Source of the DNA: Pseudomonas hydrolytica
GTDB taxonomy: Bacteria; Pseudomonadota; Gammaproteobacteria; Pseudomonadales; Pseudomonadaceae
Direction of reading: 5' to 3'
NCBI RefSeq assembly: GCF_021495345.1
Contig: NZ_CP099397.1
Coordinates: 4,657,001 to 4,721,000 of the forward strand
Length of the DNA stretch: 64,000 bases
Positions 54,400 through 63,358 of this stretch are shown here, piece by piece. A program made the position numbers and the translations under genes. Position 1 is the first letter of the stretch; every line of letters begins with the position of its first letter. The notes below the pieces were generated by a model. It saw only the letters and a program-made list of their open reading frames with translations. It was not told the DNA's origin and searched no databases.

Positions 54400-55164
54400 A
54401 TGTCGCCACTCGATCCCCTCGCCCAACTGCTCAACCGCCGCCCGAAGCGCCTGGCCCTGCTCGAGCAGATCGCCGAGCAGGGGTCCATCACCCGCGCGGC
54501 CAAGGCAGCCGGGCTCAGCTACAAGGCGGCCTGGGATGCCATCGACGAGCTGAACAACCTGTCCGAGCAGCCGCTGGTCAGCCGCAGCGTCGGCGGCAAG
54601 GGCGGCGGCGGCGCGCGCCTGACGCCTGCCGGCGAGCGCCTGCTGGCATTGCAGCGCCGGCTGCAGGCGCTGCAGACACAACTGCTGCAGGCCGCCGGCG
54701 ACGAGGCCGACCTGGAACTGCTCGGTCGCCTGATGCTGCGCACCAGCGCGCGCAACCAGCTCGCCGGACGCGTGCGCCAGATTCAGTCCCACGGCCACAA
54801 CGACCTCATCGATATCGAACTGCCTGGCGGTGCGCACCTGCAGGCGCAGATCACCCACGACAGCACGGAAAACCTGCAGCTCAGCGCTGGCAGCAGCGTG
54901 GTCGCTCTGATCAAGGCCGGCTGGCTGGAGCTGCAGCCGCTGAGCCAGGCGGCAGACGCCGAACGCAATGCACTGGAAGGCCGTATCGAGCAGATCCTGC
55001 CGGCCAGCGATGGCCCCAGCGAAGTACGCATGAGCCTGAGCAACGGCCAGACCCTGTGCGCCTCGGTCGAGCCGCAACACCTTGCGACGCTGGGCCTGGT
55101 CGTCGGCGACCCGGTGCGCGCGCAATTCGCCGCCAGCCAGGTGCTGCTGGGTACGCAACTGTAG
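54400..55164 (+). CDS. modE: Molybdate-responsive regulator ModE
   Basis: Represses mod transport genes when molybdate is bound. It is 254 residues. The N-terminal winged helix (about 20–85) has GSITRAAKAAGLSYKAAWDA and LVSRSVGGKGGGGARLTPAG, typical of ModE. Two tandem molybdate-binding Mop domains follow (about 115–180 and 188–252; TSARNQLAGRV begins the first). Start at 54400 (MSPLDP) after AAGAG. No modABC in the window; a molybdoenzyme is encoded at 17.8 kb. Confidence 0.92.
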   Translation: MSPLDPLAQLLNRRPKRLALLEQIAEQGSITRAAKAAGLSYKAAWDAIDELNNLSEQPLVSRSVGGKGGGGARLTPAGERLLALQRRLQALQTQLLQAAGDEADLELLGRLMLRTSARNQLAGRVRQIQSHGHNDLIDIELPGGAHLQAQITHDSTENLQLSAGSSVVALIKAGWLELQPLSQAADAERNALEGRIEQILPASDGPSEVRMSLSNGQTLCASVEPQHLATLGLVVGDPVRAQFAASQVLLGTQL

Positions 55165-55241
55165 GGCGGGTGATGCTGCATCCGCCCGACGGCCAGACCA
55201 TCGGCCAGGTACACTGTGCCTCCACCTATGCGGAGCCGCTC

Positions 55242-56216
55242 ATGAGCCACCCCTTCTCCACCCTCACCCCGGATCTGGTGCTCGATGCCGTGGAGAGCCT
55301 CGGCTATCTCAGCGACGCCCGCGTATTGGCACTCAACAGCTACGAGAACCGCGTCTATCAGGTGGGCATCGAGGACGAAACGCCGCTGATCGCCAAGTTC
55401 TATCGCCCGGACCGCTGGAGCGATGCGGCGATCCGTGAAGAGCACACCTTCAGCCTCGAGCTGGCCGAACACGAAGTGCCGGTGGTGGCGCCACTGCTGC
55501 GCGATGGCGAAACGCTGTTCGAGCATGGCGGCTTTCGCTTCGCGTTGTTTCCCCGCCGCGGCGGACGTGCGCCTGAGCCGGGCAATCTCGACCAGCTGTA
55601 TCGCCTCGGCCAGTTGCTCGGGCGCATGCATGCCATCGCCGCCAGCCGCCCCTTCGCGCATCGCGAAAGTCTGACGGTCAGCGGCTTCGGCCACGCCTCG
55701 CTGGCCGCCCTGCTCGACGGCGGCTTCGTACCGCGCAGCCTGCTGCCCGCCTACGAGTCGGTGGCGCGCGACCTGCTCGCCCGTCTCGACGAGCTGTTCG
55801 CCCGCGTGCGCTACACGCCGATCCGCCTGCACGGCGACTGCCACCCCGGCAACCTGCTGCACCGCGACGACGCCTTCCATATGGTCGATCTCGACGACTG
55901 CCGCATGGGCCCGGCGGTGCAGGACCTGTGGATGATGCTGGCCGGCGAGCGCCACGAACGCCTCGGCCAGCTCGCCGAGCTGGTCGACGGCTATCAGGAA
56001 TTCCACGACTTCGCCGCCCGCGAACTGCCGCTGATCGAGGGCCTGCGCGCCCTGCGCCTGATGCACCACAGCGCCTGGATCGCCAAGCGCTGGGACGATC
56101 CGGCCTTCCCCCTGGCCTTCCCCTGGTTCGCCGGCGAACGCTACTGGGGCGACCAGATTCTCTCTCTGCGCGAACAACTGGCGGCGCTGGACGAGGAGCC
56201 GCTGCGGCTGTTCTGA
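55242..56216 (+). CDS. srkA: Stress-response Ser/Thr kinase SrkA (YihE/RdoA)
   Basis: Aminoglycoside-phosphotransferase-fold protein kinase of 324 residues that counters Cpx-related cell death in E. coli. The lysine-containing NRVYQVGIEDETPLIAKFYRP, catalytic loop HGDCHPGNLL (about 202–211) and metal-binding VDLDDCRMGP (about 220–229) are intact. GGAG before the ATG at 55242 supports the start. It follows modE by 77 bases. Confidence 0.93.
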   Translation: MSHPFSTLTPDLVLDAVESLGYLSDARVLALNSYENRVYQVGIEDETPLIAKFYRPDRWSDAAIREEHTFSLELAEHEVPVVAPLLRDGETLFEHGGFRFALFPRRGGRAPEPGNLDQLYRLGQLLGRMHAIAASRPFAHRESLTVSGFGHASLAALLDGGFVPRSLLPAYESVARDLLARLDELFARVRYTPIRLHGDCHPGNLLHRDDAFHMVDLDDCRMGPAVQDLWMMLAGERHERLGQLAELVDGYQEFHDFAARELPLIEGLRALRLMHHSAWIAKRWDDPAFPLAFPWFAGERYWGDQILSLREQLAALDEEPLRLF

Positions 56217-56563
56217 GGCGTCGTTTAGATCCCTCATGTAGGGTGCGCCGTGCGCACCGATGCGGGCGATGCCGAACGGTGAGCAGGTGTATCCGGAACG
56301 GCTGGTGCGCACGGCGCACCCTACCTGGACGGCGACCCGCAACGCCGACAGTGGAGTAACCCGGATGCAACCCGGGGCGCCGTTCCCGGATGGCACCGGG
56401 CTACGTACTGGGTCGACTGATACAGTTGCGCGCGCTGCGTAAACTTTGCCTTACGACTTTGCCGGCCGCTCGGCATGCGGAAAAACCTGAACGAACAGAC
56501 AAGGCCGGGGCCAGAGGACTAGAATCTTGCGGCAACCGTTAGCTGCCTAACCAAGGATTTCCG
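56217..56563. other. 347-base spacer filled by REP sequences
   Basis: Holds a REP doublet of the GTAGGGTGCGC family (56238–56258 and inverted 56304–56324), then a degenerate pair of the CCCGGAT family (about 56359–56405, ending GGGCTACG). The last 150 bases before rarD contain no repeat and presumably its promoter, but I see no strong -35/-10 pair. Confidence 0.7.
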
Positions 56564-57457
56564 ATGGCCACCGCCAACCCGCAACGCGGGTACATTCTGG
56601 GCCTTACCGCCTACATCATCTGGGGTCTGTTCCCGCTCTACTTCAAAGCTCTGCAAAGCGTCCCGGCGATGGAGATCATCGTCCACCGGGTGCTCTGGTC
56701 GGCGCTGTTCGGCGGCCTGCTGCTGCTCGTCTGGAAACACCCGGGCTGGTGGCGCGAGCTGCGCGACAACCCCAAACGCCTGGCGGTGCTGGCCGGCTGC
56801 GGCCTGCTGATCGCCACCAACTGGCTGGTGTACGTGTGGGCGGTGAACAGCGAACGGATGATCGAGGCCAGCCTGGGCTACTACATCAACCCGCTGATCA
56901 ACGTGCTGCTCGGCCTGCTGATCCTCGGCGAGCGCCTGCGCCGCCTGCAGTGGCTGGCGGTCGGCCTGGCCGCGCTGGGCGTGCTGCAGCAGCTTTGGCA
57001 GGTGGGCAGCCTGCCCTGGGTGTCGCTGGTACTGGCGCTGACCTTCGGCTTCTACGGGCTGATCCGCAAGCAGGCGCCGGTGGCAGCACTGCCCGGGCTG
57101 GTGGTGGAAACCTGGCTGCTGCTGCCGGTGGCACTGGCCTGGCTGGTGCTGCACCCCGCGGCGATGAGCAGCCAGGCGAGCTTCTGGACCAGCAGCGAGG
57201 CGCTCTGGCTGGCGGCGGCCGGCCCCATCACCCTGGTGCCGCTGGTGTGCTTCAACGCCGCGGCGCGGCATCTGCCCTACACCACGCTGGGCTTTCTGCA
57301 GTACCTGGCCCCGACCCTGGTGCTGCTGCAGGCCATCCTGCTGTTCGACGAACATTTCTCGCCGAGCACCCTGCTGGCCTTCGCCTGCATCTGGGCCGGG
57401 CTGTTTGTATACAGCCTGGATATCTGGCTGAGCCTGCGCAAGCGCTCGAACGCTTAA
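56564..57457 (+). CDS. rarD: EamA-family transporter RarD
   Basis: Inner-membrane protein of 297 residues with ten predicted helices in two EamA repeats. The N-terminal GYILGLTAYIIWGLFPLYFKAL and NWLVYVWAVNSERMIEASLGYYINPL identify the RarD branch (named from chloramphenicol resistance; substrate not established). It is surrounded by REP elements on both sides. Confidence 0.92.
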   Translation: MATANPQRGYILGLTAYIIWGLFPLYFKALQSVPAMEIIVHRVLWSALFGGLLLLVWKHPGWWRELRDNPKRLAVLAGCGLLIATNWLVYVWAVNSERMIEASLGYYINPLINVLLGLLILGERLRRLQWLAVGLAALGVLQQLWQVGSLPWVSLVLALTFGFYGLIRKQAPVAALPGLVVETWLLLPVALAWLVLHPAAMSSQASFWTSSEALWLAAAGPITLVPLVCFNAAARHLPYTTLGFLQYLAPTLVLLQAILLFDEHFSPSTLLAFACIWAGLFVYSLDIWLSLRKRSNA

Positions 57458-57463
57458 CTCGGC

Positions 57464-57525
57464 GGTGCGCACGGCGCACCCTACGATTCCGCGCCGAGCA
57501 TCCTCGTAGGTGCGCCGCGCGCACC
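57464..57525. repeat. REP doublet after rarD
   Basis: GCGCACCCTAC ends at 57484 and GTAGGTGCGC (one G short) begins at 57506, outward-facing. The remaining spacer to 57675 contains two isolated DnaA-box-like words (TTATCCACA at 57605–57613) and nothing else recognisable. Confidence 0.72.
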
Positions 57526-57675
57526 GGCTCTCTTTCACTGAACAAAAAACACCCATCCGGCGCCAGGCCTCGCCAACCCTGGCGCTGCGCCTGTCACCCC
57601 CGGCTTATCCACAGATCCATCCCCGGCATTTGTGCACAAGCCCTTGATCCTGCTGCATTTTTGGCCAGCCAATGA

Positions 57676-57709
57676 AAAGCCCCGGGGCACTAGGCAGTGC
57701 GCCGGGGCT
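57676..57709 (-). terminator. Terminator of the gcvR-like gene
   Basis: AGCCCCGG and CCGGGGCT arms (57678–57685, 57702–57709) with a 16-base internal loop region; on the minus strand TTTTC follows. It lies about 40 bases past the stop at 57751. Confidence 0.6.
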
Positions 57710-57750
57710 CCCCAGTTTACCCACAGGCTGATCCACGCCTGCCGTGGATA

Positions 57751-58269
57751 TCAATCCTCGGCGCGCAGATTCAGCTCCACCATCAGATCGTCGGCCAGGG
57801 TTTCCAGGCGCGTCTGCAGCTGCTCCAGGGGCAGCGTCTCCGGCACGGCCAACAGCGCTTCGGCGGTGAATAGCAGCTCGCCGCTCATCGGCGCCGGGGC
57901 CACTTCGGTCAGCAGGTTCTCCAGATTGACGCCCTGCTCGGCCAGCACGCGGGTGATGTCGCGCACGATACCGGGGCGGTCGTTGCCCACCAGCTCCAGA
58001 CGAATCGAGGTGAAACGCCCACCCGGCTCGCTACCGCTGGCCGCCAGCTGCACGCGGATGCCCTGGGCACTCAGCGCTTCCAGATCCTTGATCAGACCGC
58101 CGTGCGCCTCGGCCGGCACGTCTACCCGCACGATCCCGGCGAACTGCCCGGCCATGCGCGCCATGCGGCTCTCCAGCCAGTTGCCGCCGTGCGCGGCGAC
58201 GCAGCCGGCCAGACGCTCCACCAGGCCGGGCTGATCCGCGGCAATCACTGTCAATACCAGATGATCCAT
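57751..58269 (-). CDS. GcvR-like protein with two ACT domains
   Basis: Protein of 172 residues built from two ACT domains (about 4–80 and 88–168), with ADQPGLVERLAGCVAAHGGNW and NDRPGIVRDITRVLAEQGVN as the ligand-loop segments. E. coli GcvR of this type binds glycine and antagonises GcvA at the gcv operon. No gcv genes are nearby, so the partner is unknown. A terminator lies downstream. Confidence 0.88.
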   Translation of the reverse strand: MDHLVLTVIAADQPGLVERLAGCVAAHGGNWLESRMARMAGQFAGIVRVDVPAEAHGGLIKDLEALSAQGIRVQLAASGSEPGGRFTSIRLELVGNDRPGIVRDITRVLAEQGVNLENLLTEVAPAPMSGELLFTAEALLAVPETLPLEQLQTRLETLADDLMVELNLRAED

Positions 58270-58303
58270 GTACGGCCTCTCTCATTCATGTAGTGCTAGG
58301 GGT

Positions 58304-58753
58304 TCAATTCTGTAGTGCCAGCCAGTAAGTCAGAAACTGCTCGTCGCGCACATAGCCCAGGCGTTCGTACAGGCGCTGTCCGGCCAGGTTGGTTTTCGCC
58401 GTCTCCAGTTGCAGGCCGCAGGCCCCGCTGGCCTCGGCATGGGCGCGCGCCGCGTTCATCAGGGCCTCGCCGACGCCCAGGCGGCGGGCGGACTCGTGCA
58501 CATACAGATCGCTGAGCAGCCAGGCCGGTTCAAGGGCCAGCGATGACTGGAAGGGGTAGAGCTGGACGAAGCCCAGGGCGACGCCCTGCGCATCACGCGC
58601 GATGAACAGCTGCGAGTCGCCGCGTTTCAGGCGCTCGCCGAGAAAGGCGGCGATCTGCGTCTCAGCCTTGGGCACCTCGTAGAAACGCAGGTACCCGGCG
58701 AACAGGCGGGTGAGGTCTTCAAGATCGGCAGTAGCGGCGACAGATACCAGCAT
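58304..58753 (-). CDS. GNAT-family N-acetyltransferase
   Basis: Acetyl-CoA-dependent transferase of 149 residues. The acetyl-CoA loop is in ARRLGVGEALM (about 89–99), preceded by the beta strand LLSDLYVHE and followed by LETAKTNLAGQRLYERLGY. GGAG six bases before the ATG at 58753 supports that start over longer ones. Substrate unknown. It is upstream of the gcvR-like gene (34-base gap) and divergent from glcB. Confidence 0.88.
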   Translation of the reverse strand: MLVSVAATADLEDLTRLFAGYLRFYEVPKAETQIAAFLGERLKRGDSQLFIARDAQGVALGFVQLYPFQSSLALEPAWLLSDLYVHESARRLGVGEALMNAARAHAEASGACGLQLETAKTNLAGQRLYERLGYVRDEQFLTYWLALQN

Positions 58754-59109
58754 GACAGGCTCCAACGGCTTGGCCGCAGTATAGGTGAAGGTGGCGTAGG
58801 CCATATTCGGCCCGTTGTCAGTAGCCCGCACAATTAATCGTGTACGTTTTTGCTTTTTTTATGAAACAATAGCGACCTTTTTTGAACACAACGCGTACTG
58901 CTCGTGACCGTAATCAGTCTTTTGGTCGCGGTCTGACGCACACCCACTGCATTTCCCCGGAATCTTGATGTAGTATGCCGCGCCACGGACTACAAGACGG
59001 CCAGACCGTCTCCGACGAGCCTCTCTGAAAGCGCAGGCGTTGACCCGCAGGTCGTTTTCAGAGGTGCCCGAAGCGGCGATTGAGTAAAGCTCAGATAGTG
59101 AGGCAAGTG
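58754..59109. other. 356-base divergent spacer before glcB
   Basis: AT-rich centre with runs of T (about 58850–58885) that probably contains the glcB promoter; I cannot assign boxes with confidence. No repeat or open frame of note. Confidence 0.5.
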
Positions 59110-61287
59110 ATGACTGAACGCGTTCAAGTCGGTGGCCTGCAGGTCGCCAAAGCCCTGTACGACTTCGTGAACAACGAAGCCATTCCCGGTACCGGCATCG
59201 CTGCCGACCAGTTCTGGGCCGGTGCCGCTGCGGTCATCAAGGACCTGGCACCGAAGAACCGTGCCCTGCTGGCCAAGCGCGACGAGCTGCAGGCACAGAT
59301 CGATGCCTGGCACCAGGCGCGCAAGGGTCAGGCCCATGACGCCGCTGCCTACAAGGCCTTCCTCCAGGAAATCGGCTACCTGCTGCCGGAGCCGGAAGAC
59401 TTCCAGGCCACCACTGCCAATGTCGACGAAGAGATCGCCCGCCTGGCCGGCCCGCAGCTGGTGGTGCCGGTGATGAACGCGCGCTTCGCCCTGAACGCTT
59501 CCAACGCCCGCTGGGGCTCGCTGTACGACGCGCTGTACGGCACTGACGTGATCAGCGAAGAAGGCGGCGCCGAGAAGGGCAAGGGCTACAACAAGGTGCG
59601 TGGCGACAAGGTCATCGCCTTCGCCCGCGCCTTCCTCGACGAGGCCGCGCCGCTGGCGGCCGGCTCGCACGTCGATGCCACCGGCTATGCCATCGTCGGC
59701 GGCAAGCTGGTCGTCGCCCTCAAGGGCGGCAGCAACAGCGGCCTGCGTGACGACGCGCAACTGGTCGGCTTCCAGGGCGAGGCCAGTGCGCCGATCGCCG
59801 TGCTGCTCAAGCACAACGGCCTGCACTTCGAAATCCAGATCGACGCCTCCAGCCCCATCGGCAGCACCGACGCCGCCGGCGTGAAAGACGTGCTGATGGA
59901 AGCGGCGCTGACCACCATCATGGACTGCGAAGACTCCGTCGCGGCGGTCGATGCCGACGACAAGGTGGTGGTTTACAAGAACTGGCTGGGCTTGATGAAG
60001 GGCGACCTGGCCGAGGAAGTGTCCAAGGGCGGCCAGACCTTCACCCGCACCATGAACCCGGACCGCGTCTACACCCAGCCGGACGGCTCCGAGCTGACCC
60101 TGCATGGCCGCTCGCTGCTGTTCGTGCGCAACGTCGGTCACCTGATGACCAACCCGGCCATTCTCGACGCCGAAGGCAACGAGATTCCCGAAGGCATCCA
60201 GGACGCGCTGTTCACCAGCCTGATCGCGGTGCACAACCTGATCGGCAACACCACGCGCAAGAACACTCGCACCGGCAGCGTGTACATCGTCAAGCCGAAG
60301 ATGCACGGCCCGGAAGAAGTCGCCTTCGCCAGCGAAATCTTCGCCCGCGTCGAGGATGTGCTGGGCCTGGCCCGCAACACCCTGAAGGTCGGCATCATGG
60401 ACGAAGAGCGCCGCACCACCGTCAACCTCAAAGCGTGCATCAAGGCCGCCAGCGAGCGCGTGGTATTTATCAACACCGGCTTCCTCGACCGTACCGGTGA
60501 CGAGATCCACACCTCCATGGAAGCCGGCGCCGTGGTGCGCAAGGCCGCCATGAAGAGCGAGACCTGGATCGGCGCCTACGAGAACAACAACGTCGACGTC
60601 GGCCTGGCCACCGGCCTGCAGGGCCGCGCGCAGATCGGCAAGGGCATGTGGGCCATGCCGGACCTGATGGCGGCGATGGTCGAGCAGAAGATCGCTCACC
60701 CGCTGTCCGGCGCCAACACCGCCTGGGTCCCCTCGCCGACCGCCGCCACCCTGCACGCCCTGCACTACCACAAGGTCGACGTGTTCGCCCGTCAGGCCGA
60801 ACTGGCCAAGCGCACCCCGGCTTCGGTGGACGACATCCTGACCATCCCGCTGGCCAAGGACACCAACTGGAGCGAGGAGGAAATCCGCAACGAGCTGGAC
60901 AACAACTCGCAAGGCATCCTCGGCTACGTGGTGCGCTGGATCGACCAGGGCGTCGGCTGCTCCAAGGTGCCGGACATCAACGACGTCGGCCTGATGGAAG
61001 ACCGCGCCACCCTGCGCATCTCCAGCCAGCTGCTGGCCAACTGGCTGCGCCACGGCATCGTCAGCGAGGCGCAGGTGGTCGAAAGCCTCAAGCGCATGGC
61101 GCCGGTGGTGGATCGTCAGAACGCCAATGACCCGCTGTACCGCCCGCTGGCCCCGGACTTCGACAACAACGTCGCCTTCCAGGCCGCGCTGGAGCTGGTG
61201 GTCGAAGGCACCAAGCAGCCCAACGGCTACACCGAGCCGGTGCTGCATCGCCGTCGTCGCGAGTTCAAGGCCAAGAACGGCCTCTGA
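59110..61287 (+). CDS. glcB: Malate synthase G
   Basis: Condenses glyoxylate with acetyl-CoA to malate, for growth on acetate, glycolate or fatty acids. It is 725 residues, the large monomeric G isoform. [45 protein letters not shown] (catalytic acidic residues) and the C-terminal [20 protein letters not shown] are characteristic. GAGG six bases before the ATG at 59110 sets the start. It has no glc neighbours here and ends in a strong terminator. Confidence 0.97.
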   Translation: MTERVQVGGLQVAKALYDFVNNEAIPGTGIAADQFWAGAAAVIKDLAPKNRALLAKRDELQAQIDAWHQARKGQAHDAAAYKAFLQEIGYLLPEPEDFQATTANVDEEIARLAGPQLVVPVMNARFALNASNARWGSLYDALYGTDVISEEGGAEKGKGYNKVRGDKVIAFARAFLDEAAPLAAGSHVDATGYAIVGGKLVVALKGGSNSGLRDDAQLVGFQGEASAPIAVLLKHNGLHFEIQIDASSPIGSTDAAGVKDVLMEAALTTIMDCEDSVAAVDADDKVVVYKNWLGLMKGDLAEEVSKGGQTFTRTMNPDRVYTQPDGSELTLHGRSLLFVRNVGHLMTNPAILDAEGNEIPEGIQDALFTSLIAVHNLIGNTTRKNTRTGSVYIVKPKMHGPEEVAFASEIFARVEDVLGLARNTLKVGIMDEERRTTVNLKACIKAASERVVFINTGFLDRTGDEIHTSMEAGAVVRKAAMKSETWIGAYENNNVDVGLATGLQGRAQIGKGMWAMPDLMAAMVEQKIAHPLSGANTAWVPSPTAATLHALHYHKVDVFARQAELAKRTPASVDDILTIPLAKDTNWSEEEIRNELDNNSQGILGYVVRWIDQGVGCSKVPDINDVGLMEDRATLRISSQLLANWLRHGIVSEAQVVESLKRMAPVVDRQNANDPLYRPLAPDFDNNVAFQAALELVVEGTKQPNGYTEPVLHRRRREFKAKNGL

Positions 61288-61304
61288 TTCGCAGCCGCCG
61301 CAAG

Positions 61305-61329
61305 AAAACCGCCCTACGGGGCGGTTTTT
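61305..61329 (+). terminator. Terminator after glcB
   Basis: AAAACCGCCC at 61305–61314 pairs with GGGCGGTTTT at 61319–61328 around TACG, followed by T. A textbook rho-independent terminator. Confidence 0.9.
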
Positions 61330-61426
61330 CATTGCCCCTCCGCGGGGCCCCCTACTTAGGTGCAATGGGCAAGGTGGCCGATCCGCGCCACACTGCAAGC
61401 ATTCCGAAGCTGCGAGGCGCAAGCCC

Positions 61427-63358
61427 ATGAGCAAGGCCGATGCCATGGCCGATGCGGGCAAGACCGCGGTGCTGCAGAACATTCACGGCACCATGGAGTT
61501 CCTGCAGAAGTTTCCCCCCTTCAACCAGATGGACACCGCCCATCTGGCGTTCCTCGTCGAGCATTGCCAGCTGCGCTTCTACGCCGAGGGCGACTCGATC
61601 ATCAAGCCGAGCGACGGCCCGGTCGAACACTTCTATATCGTCAAACAGGGTCGCGTGCACGGCGAGCGCCCGCACAGCGCGCGGCGCGGCACCGAAACCA
61701 CCTTCGAGATCACCGTTGGCGAGTGCTTCCCGCTGGCCGCGCTGATTGGCGAACGCGCCACCCGCACCGAACACCTGGCCGCCGAAGACACCTTCTGCCT
61801 GCTGCTGACCAAGCTCGCCTTCGTCAAGCTGTTCGCCGTGTCCAACCCGCTGCGCGACTTCGCCCTGCGCGGGGTCAGCAGCCTGCTCGATCAGGTCAAC
61901 CAGCAGGTGCAGCTGCGCGCGGTGGAAACCCTCGGCGCGCAATACTCGCTGGACACCCGCCTGGGCGAACTGGCCATGCGTCAGCCCATCGGCTGCGCCC
62001 CGCAGACCCCGCTGCGCGAGGCCGTGCGACTGATGCACGAGCAGCACGTAGGCAGCATCGTGGTGGTCGATCCGGACAACCGCCCATTGGGCATCTTCAC
62101 CTTGCGCGACCTGCGCCGCGTGGTCGCCGACGGCGCCGACCTGGCGCAGCCGATCAGCAACCTGATGACCCCCAGGCCCTTCCACCTGCCCCCGGACGCC
62201 AGCGCCTTCGACGCCGCCATCGCCATGACCGAGCGGCATATCGCCCACGTCTGCCTGGTGGACCACGAGAAGCTCTGCGGGGTGATCTCCGAGCGCGACC
62301 TGTTCAGCCTGCAGCGCGTCGACCTGGTGCACCTGGCGCGCACCATTCGCCATGCCGGCAAGGTGGAGACCCTGGCCGGGCTGCGCAGCGACATCCGCCT
62401 GCTGGTCGACCGCATGCTGGCCCACGGCGCCAGCTCGACGCAGATCACCCATATCGTCACCCTGCTCAACGACCACACGGTCAGCCGGGTGATCGAGCTG
62501 ACCATCGAGGAGATGGGCGACCCCGGGGTGCCCTTCACCTGGCTGTGCTTCGGCAGCGAGGGCCGCCGCGAGCAGACCCTGCATACCGATCAGGACAACG
62601 GCATTCTCTTCGAGGCCGCCGATGCTGCCGAGGCCGCTGCCATTCGCGGGCGCCTGCTGCCGCTGGCCGCCGAGATCAACCAGCGCCTGGCGCAGTGCGG
62701 TTTCACCCTGTGCAAGGGCAACATCATGGCCAGCAACCCCGAGCTGTGCCTGTCGCGCCAGGAATGGTCGCGGCGCTTTGCCGGCTTCGTGCTCGAGGCC
62801 ACGCCGGAGAACCTGCTGGGCTCCACCATCTATTTCGATCTGCGCGCGATCTGGGGCCCGGACGAAGGTTGCGAGCAGCTGCGCGAGGAACTGCTCGGGC
62901 GCATCGGCAACAACAGCCTGTTCCAGCACATGATGGCCGAGAACGCCCTGCGCCATCGCCCGCCGGTGGGACGTTTCCGCGACTTCGTGGTGGCGCGCTC
63001 GGGCGCCGACAAGGACACCCTGGACCTCAAGGTGCAGGGCCTGACCCCCTTCGTCGATGGCGCCCGCCTGCTGGCCCTGGCCAATCACATCTCTGCGGTG
63101 GGCACGCTGGAACGCCTGCGCGCCCTGGTCGCCAAGGGCGTGATTGAGGCCCAGGACGGCGCGGCCTACGAAGAGGCCTACCACTTCATCCAGCAGACCC
63201 GCATGCAGCAGCACCAATTGCAGGCACGCGACGAGCAGCCCTACTCCAATCGTCTCGATCCTGACAGTCTGAACCTGCTGGATCGGCGCATCCTTCGCGA
63301 ATCCTTCCGCCAGGCCCAGCGACTGCAAAGCAGCCTGGCCGTGAGGTATCAGCTATGA
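61427..63358 (+). CDS. cNMP-binding/CBS/nucleotidyltransferase signalling protein (DUF294)
   Basis: Cytoplasmic protein of 643 residues with four parts in order. First is a cyclic-nucleotide-binding-like domain (about 22–145), then two CBS domains (about 170–290), then a GlnD-like nucleotidyltransferase domain with GSEGRREQTLHTDQDNG (about 378–394), and finally a C-terminal helical DUF294 domain. The intact GS…D-x-D pattern suggests real nucleotidyl transfer. CBS and cNMP modules suggest control by adenine nucleotides. The start at 61427 follows GAGG. Its stop overlaps the start of the exonuclease gene (ATGA). Target protein unknown. Confidence 0.88.
   Translation: MSKADAMADAGKTAVLQNIHGTMEFLQKFPPFNQMDTAHLAFLVEHCQLRFYAEGDSIIKPSDGPVEHFYIVKQGRVHGERPHSARRGTETTFEITVGECFPLAALIGERATRTEHLAAEDTFCLLLTKLAFVKLFAVSNPLRDFALRGVSSLLDQVNQQVQLRAVETLGAQYSLDTRLGELAMRQPIGCAPQTPLREAVRLMHEQHVGSIVVVDPDNRPLGIFTLRDLRRVVADGADLAQPISNLMTPRPFHLPPDASAFDAAIAMTERHIAHVCLVDHEKLCGVISERDLFSLQRVDLVHLARTIRHAGKVETLAGLRSDIRLLVDRMLAHGASSTQITHIVTLLNDHTVSRVIELTIEEMGDPGVPFTWLCFGSEGRREQTLHTDQDNGILFEAADAAEAAAIRGRLLPLAAEINQRLAQCGFTLCKGNIMASNPELCLSRQEWSRRFAGFVLEATPENLLGSTIYFDLRAIWGPDEGCEQLREELLGRIGNNSLFQHMMAENALRHRPPVGRFRDFVVARSGADKDTLDLKVQGLTPFVDGARLLALANHISAVGTLERLRALVAKGVIEAQDGAAYEEAYHFIQQTRMQQHQLQARDEQPYSNRLDPDSLNLLDRRILRESFRQAQRLQSSLAVRYQL

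Noticed and set aside
57605..57726. DnaA-box-like words TTATCCACA and TTACCCACAG as a possible origin
   Set aside because: Only isolated matches, no AT-rich unwinding region and no dnaA, dnaN or gidA nearby.
58990..61482. An 830-codon antisense frame opposite glcB
   Set aside because: Shadow of malate synthase G; its start lies inside the next gene and crosses the glcB terminator.
61352..63328. A 658-codon antisense frame opposite the CBS/nucleotidyltransferase gene
   Set aside because: Mirror frame of a clearly conserved gene; no ribosome binding site and low-complexity His/Gln/Gly composition.
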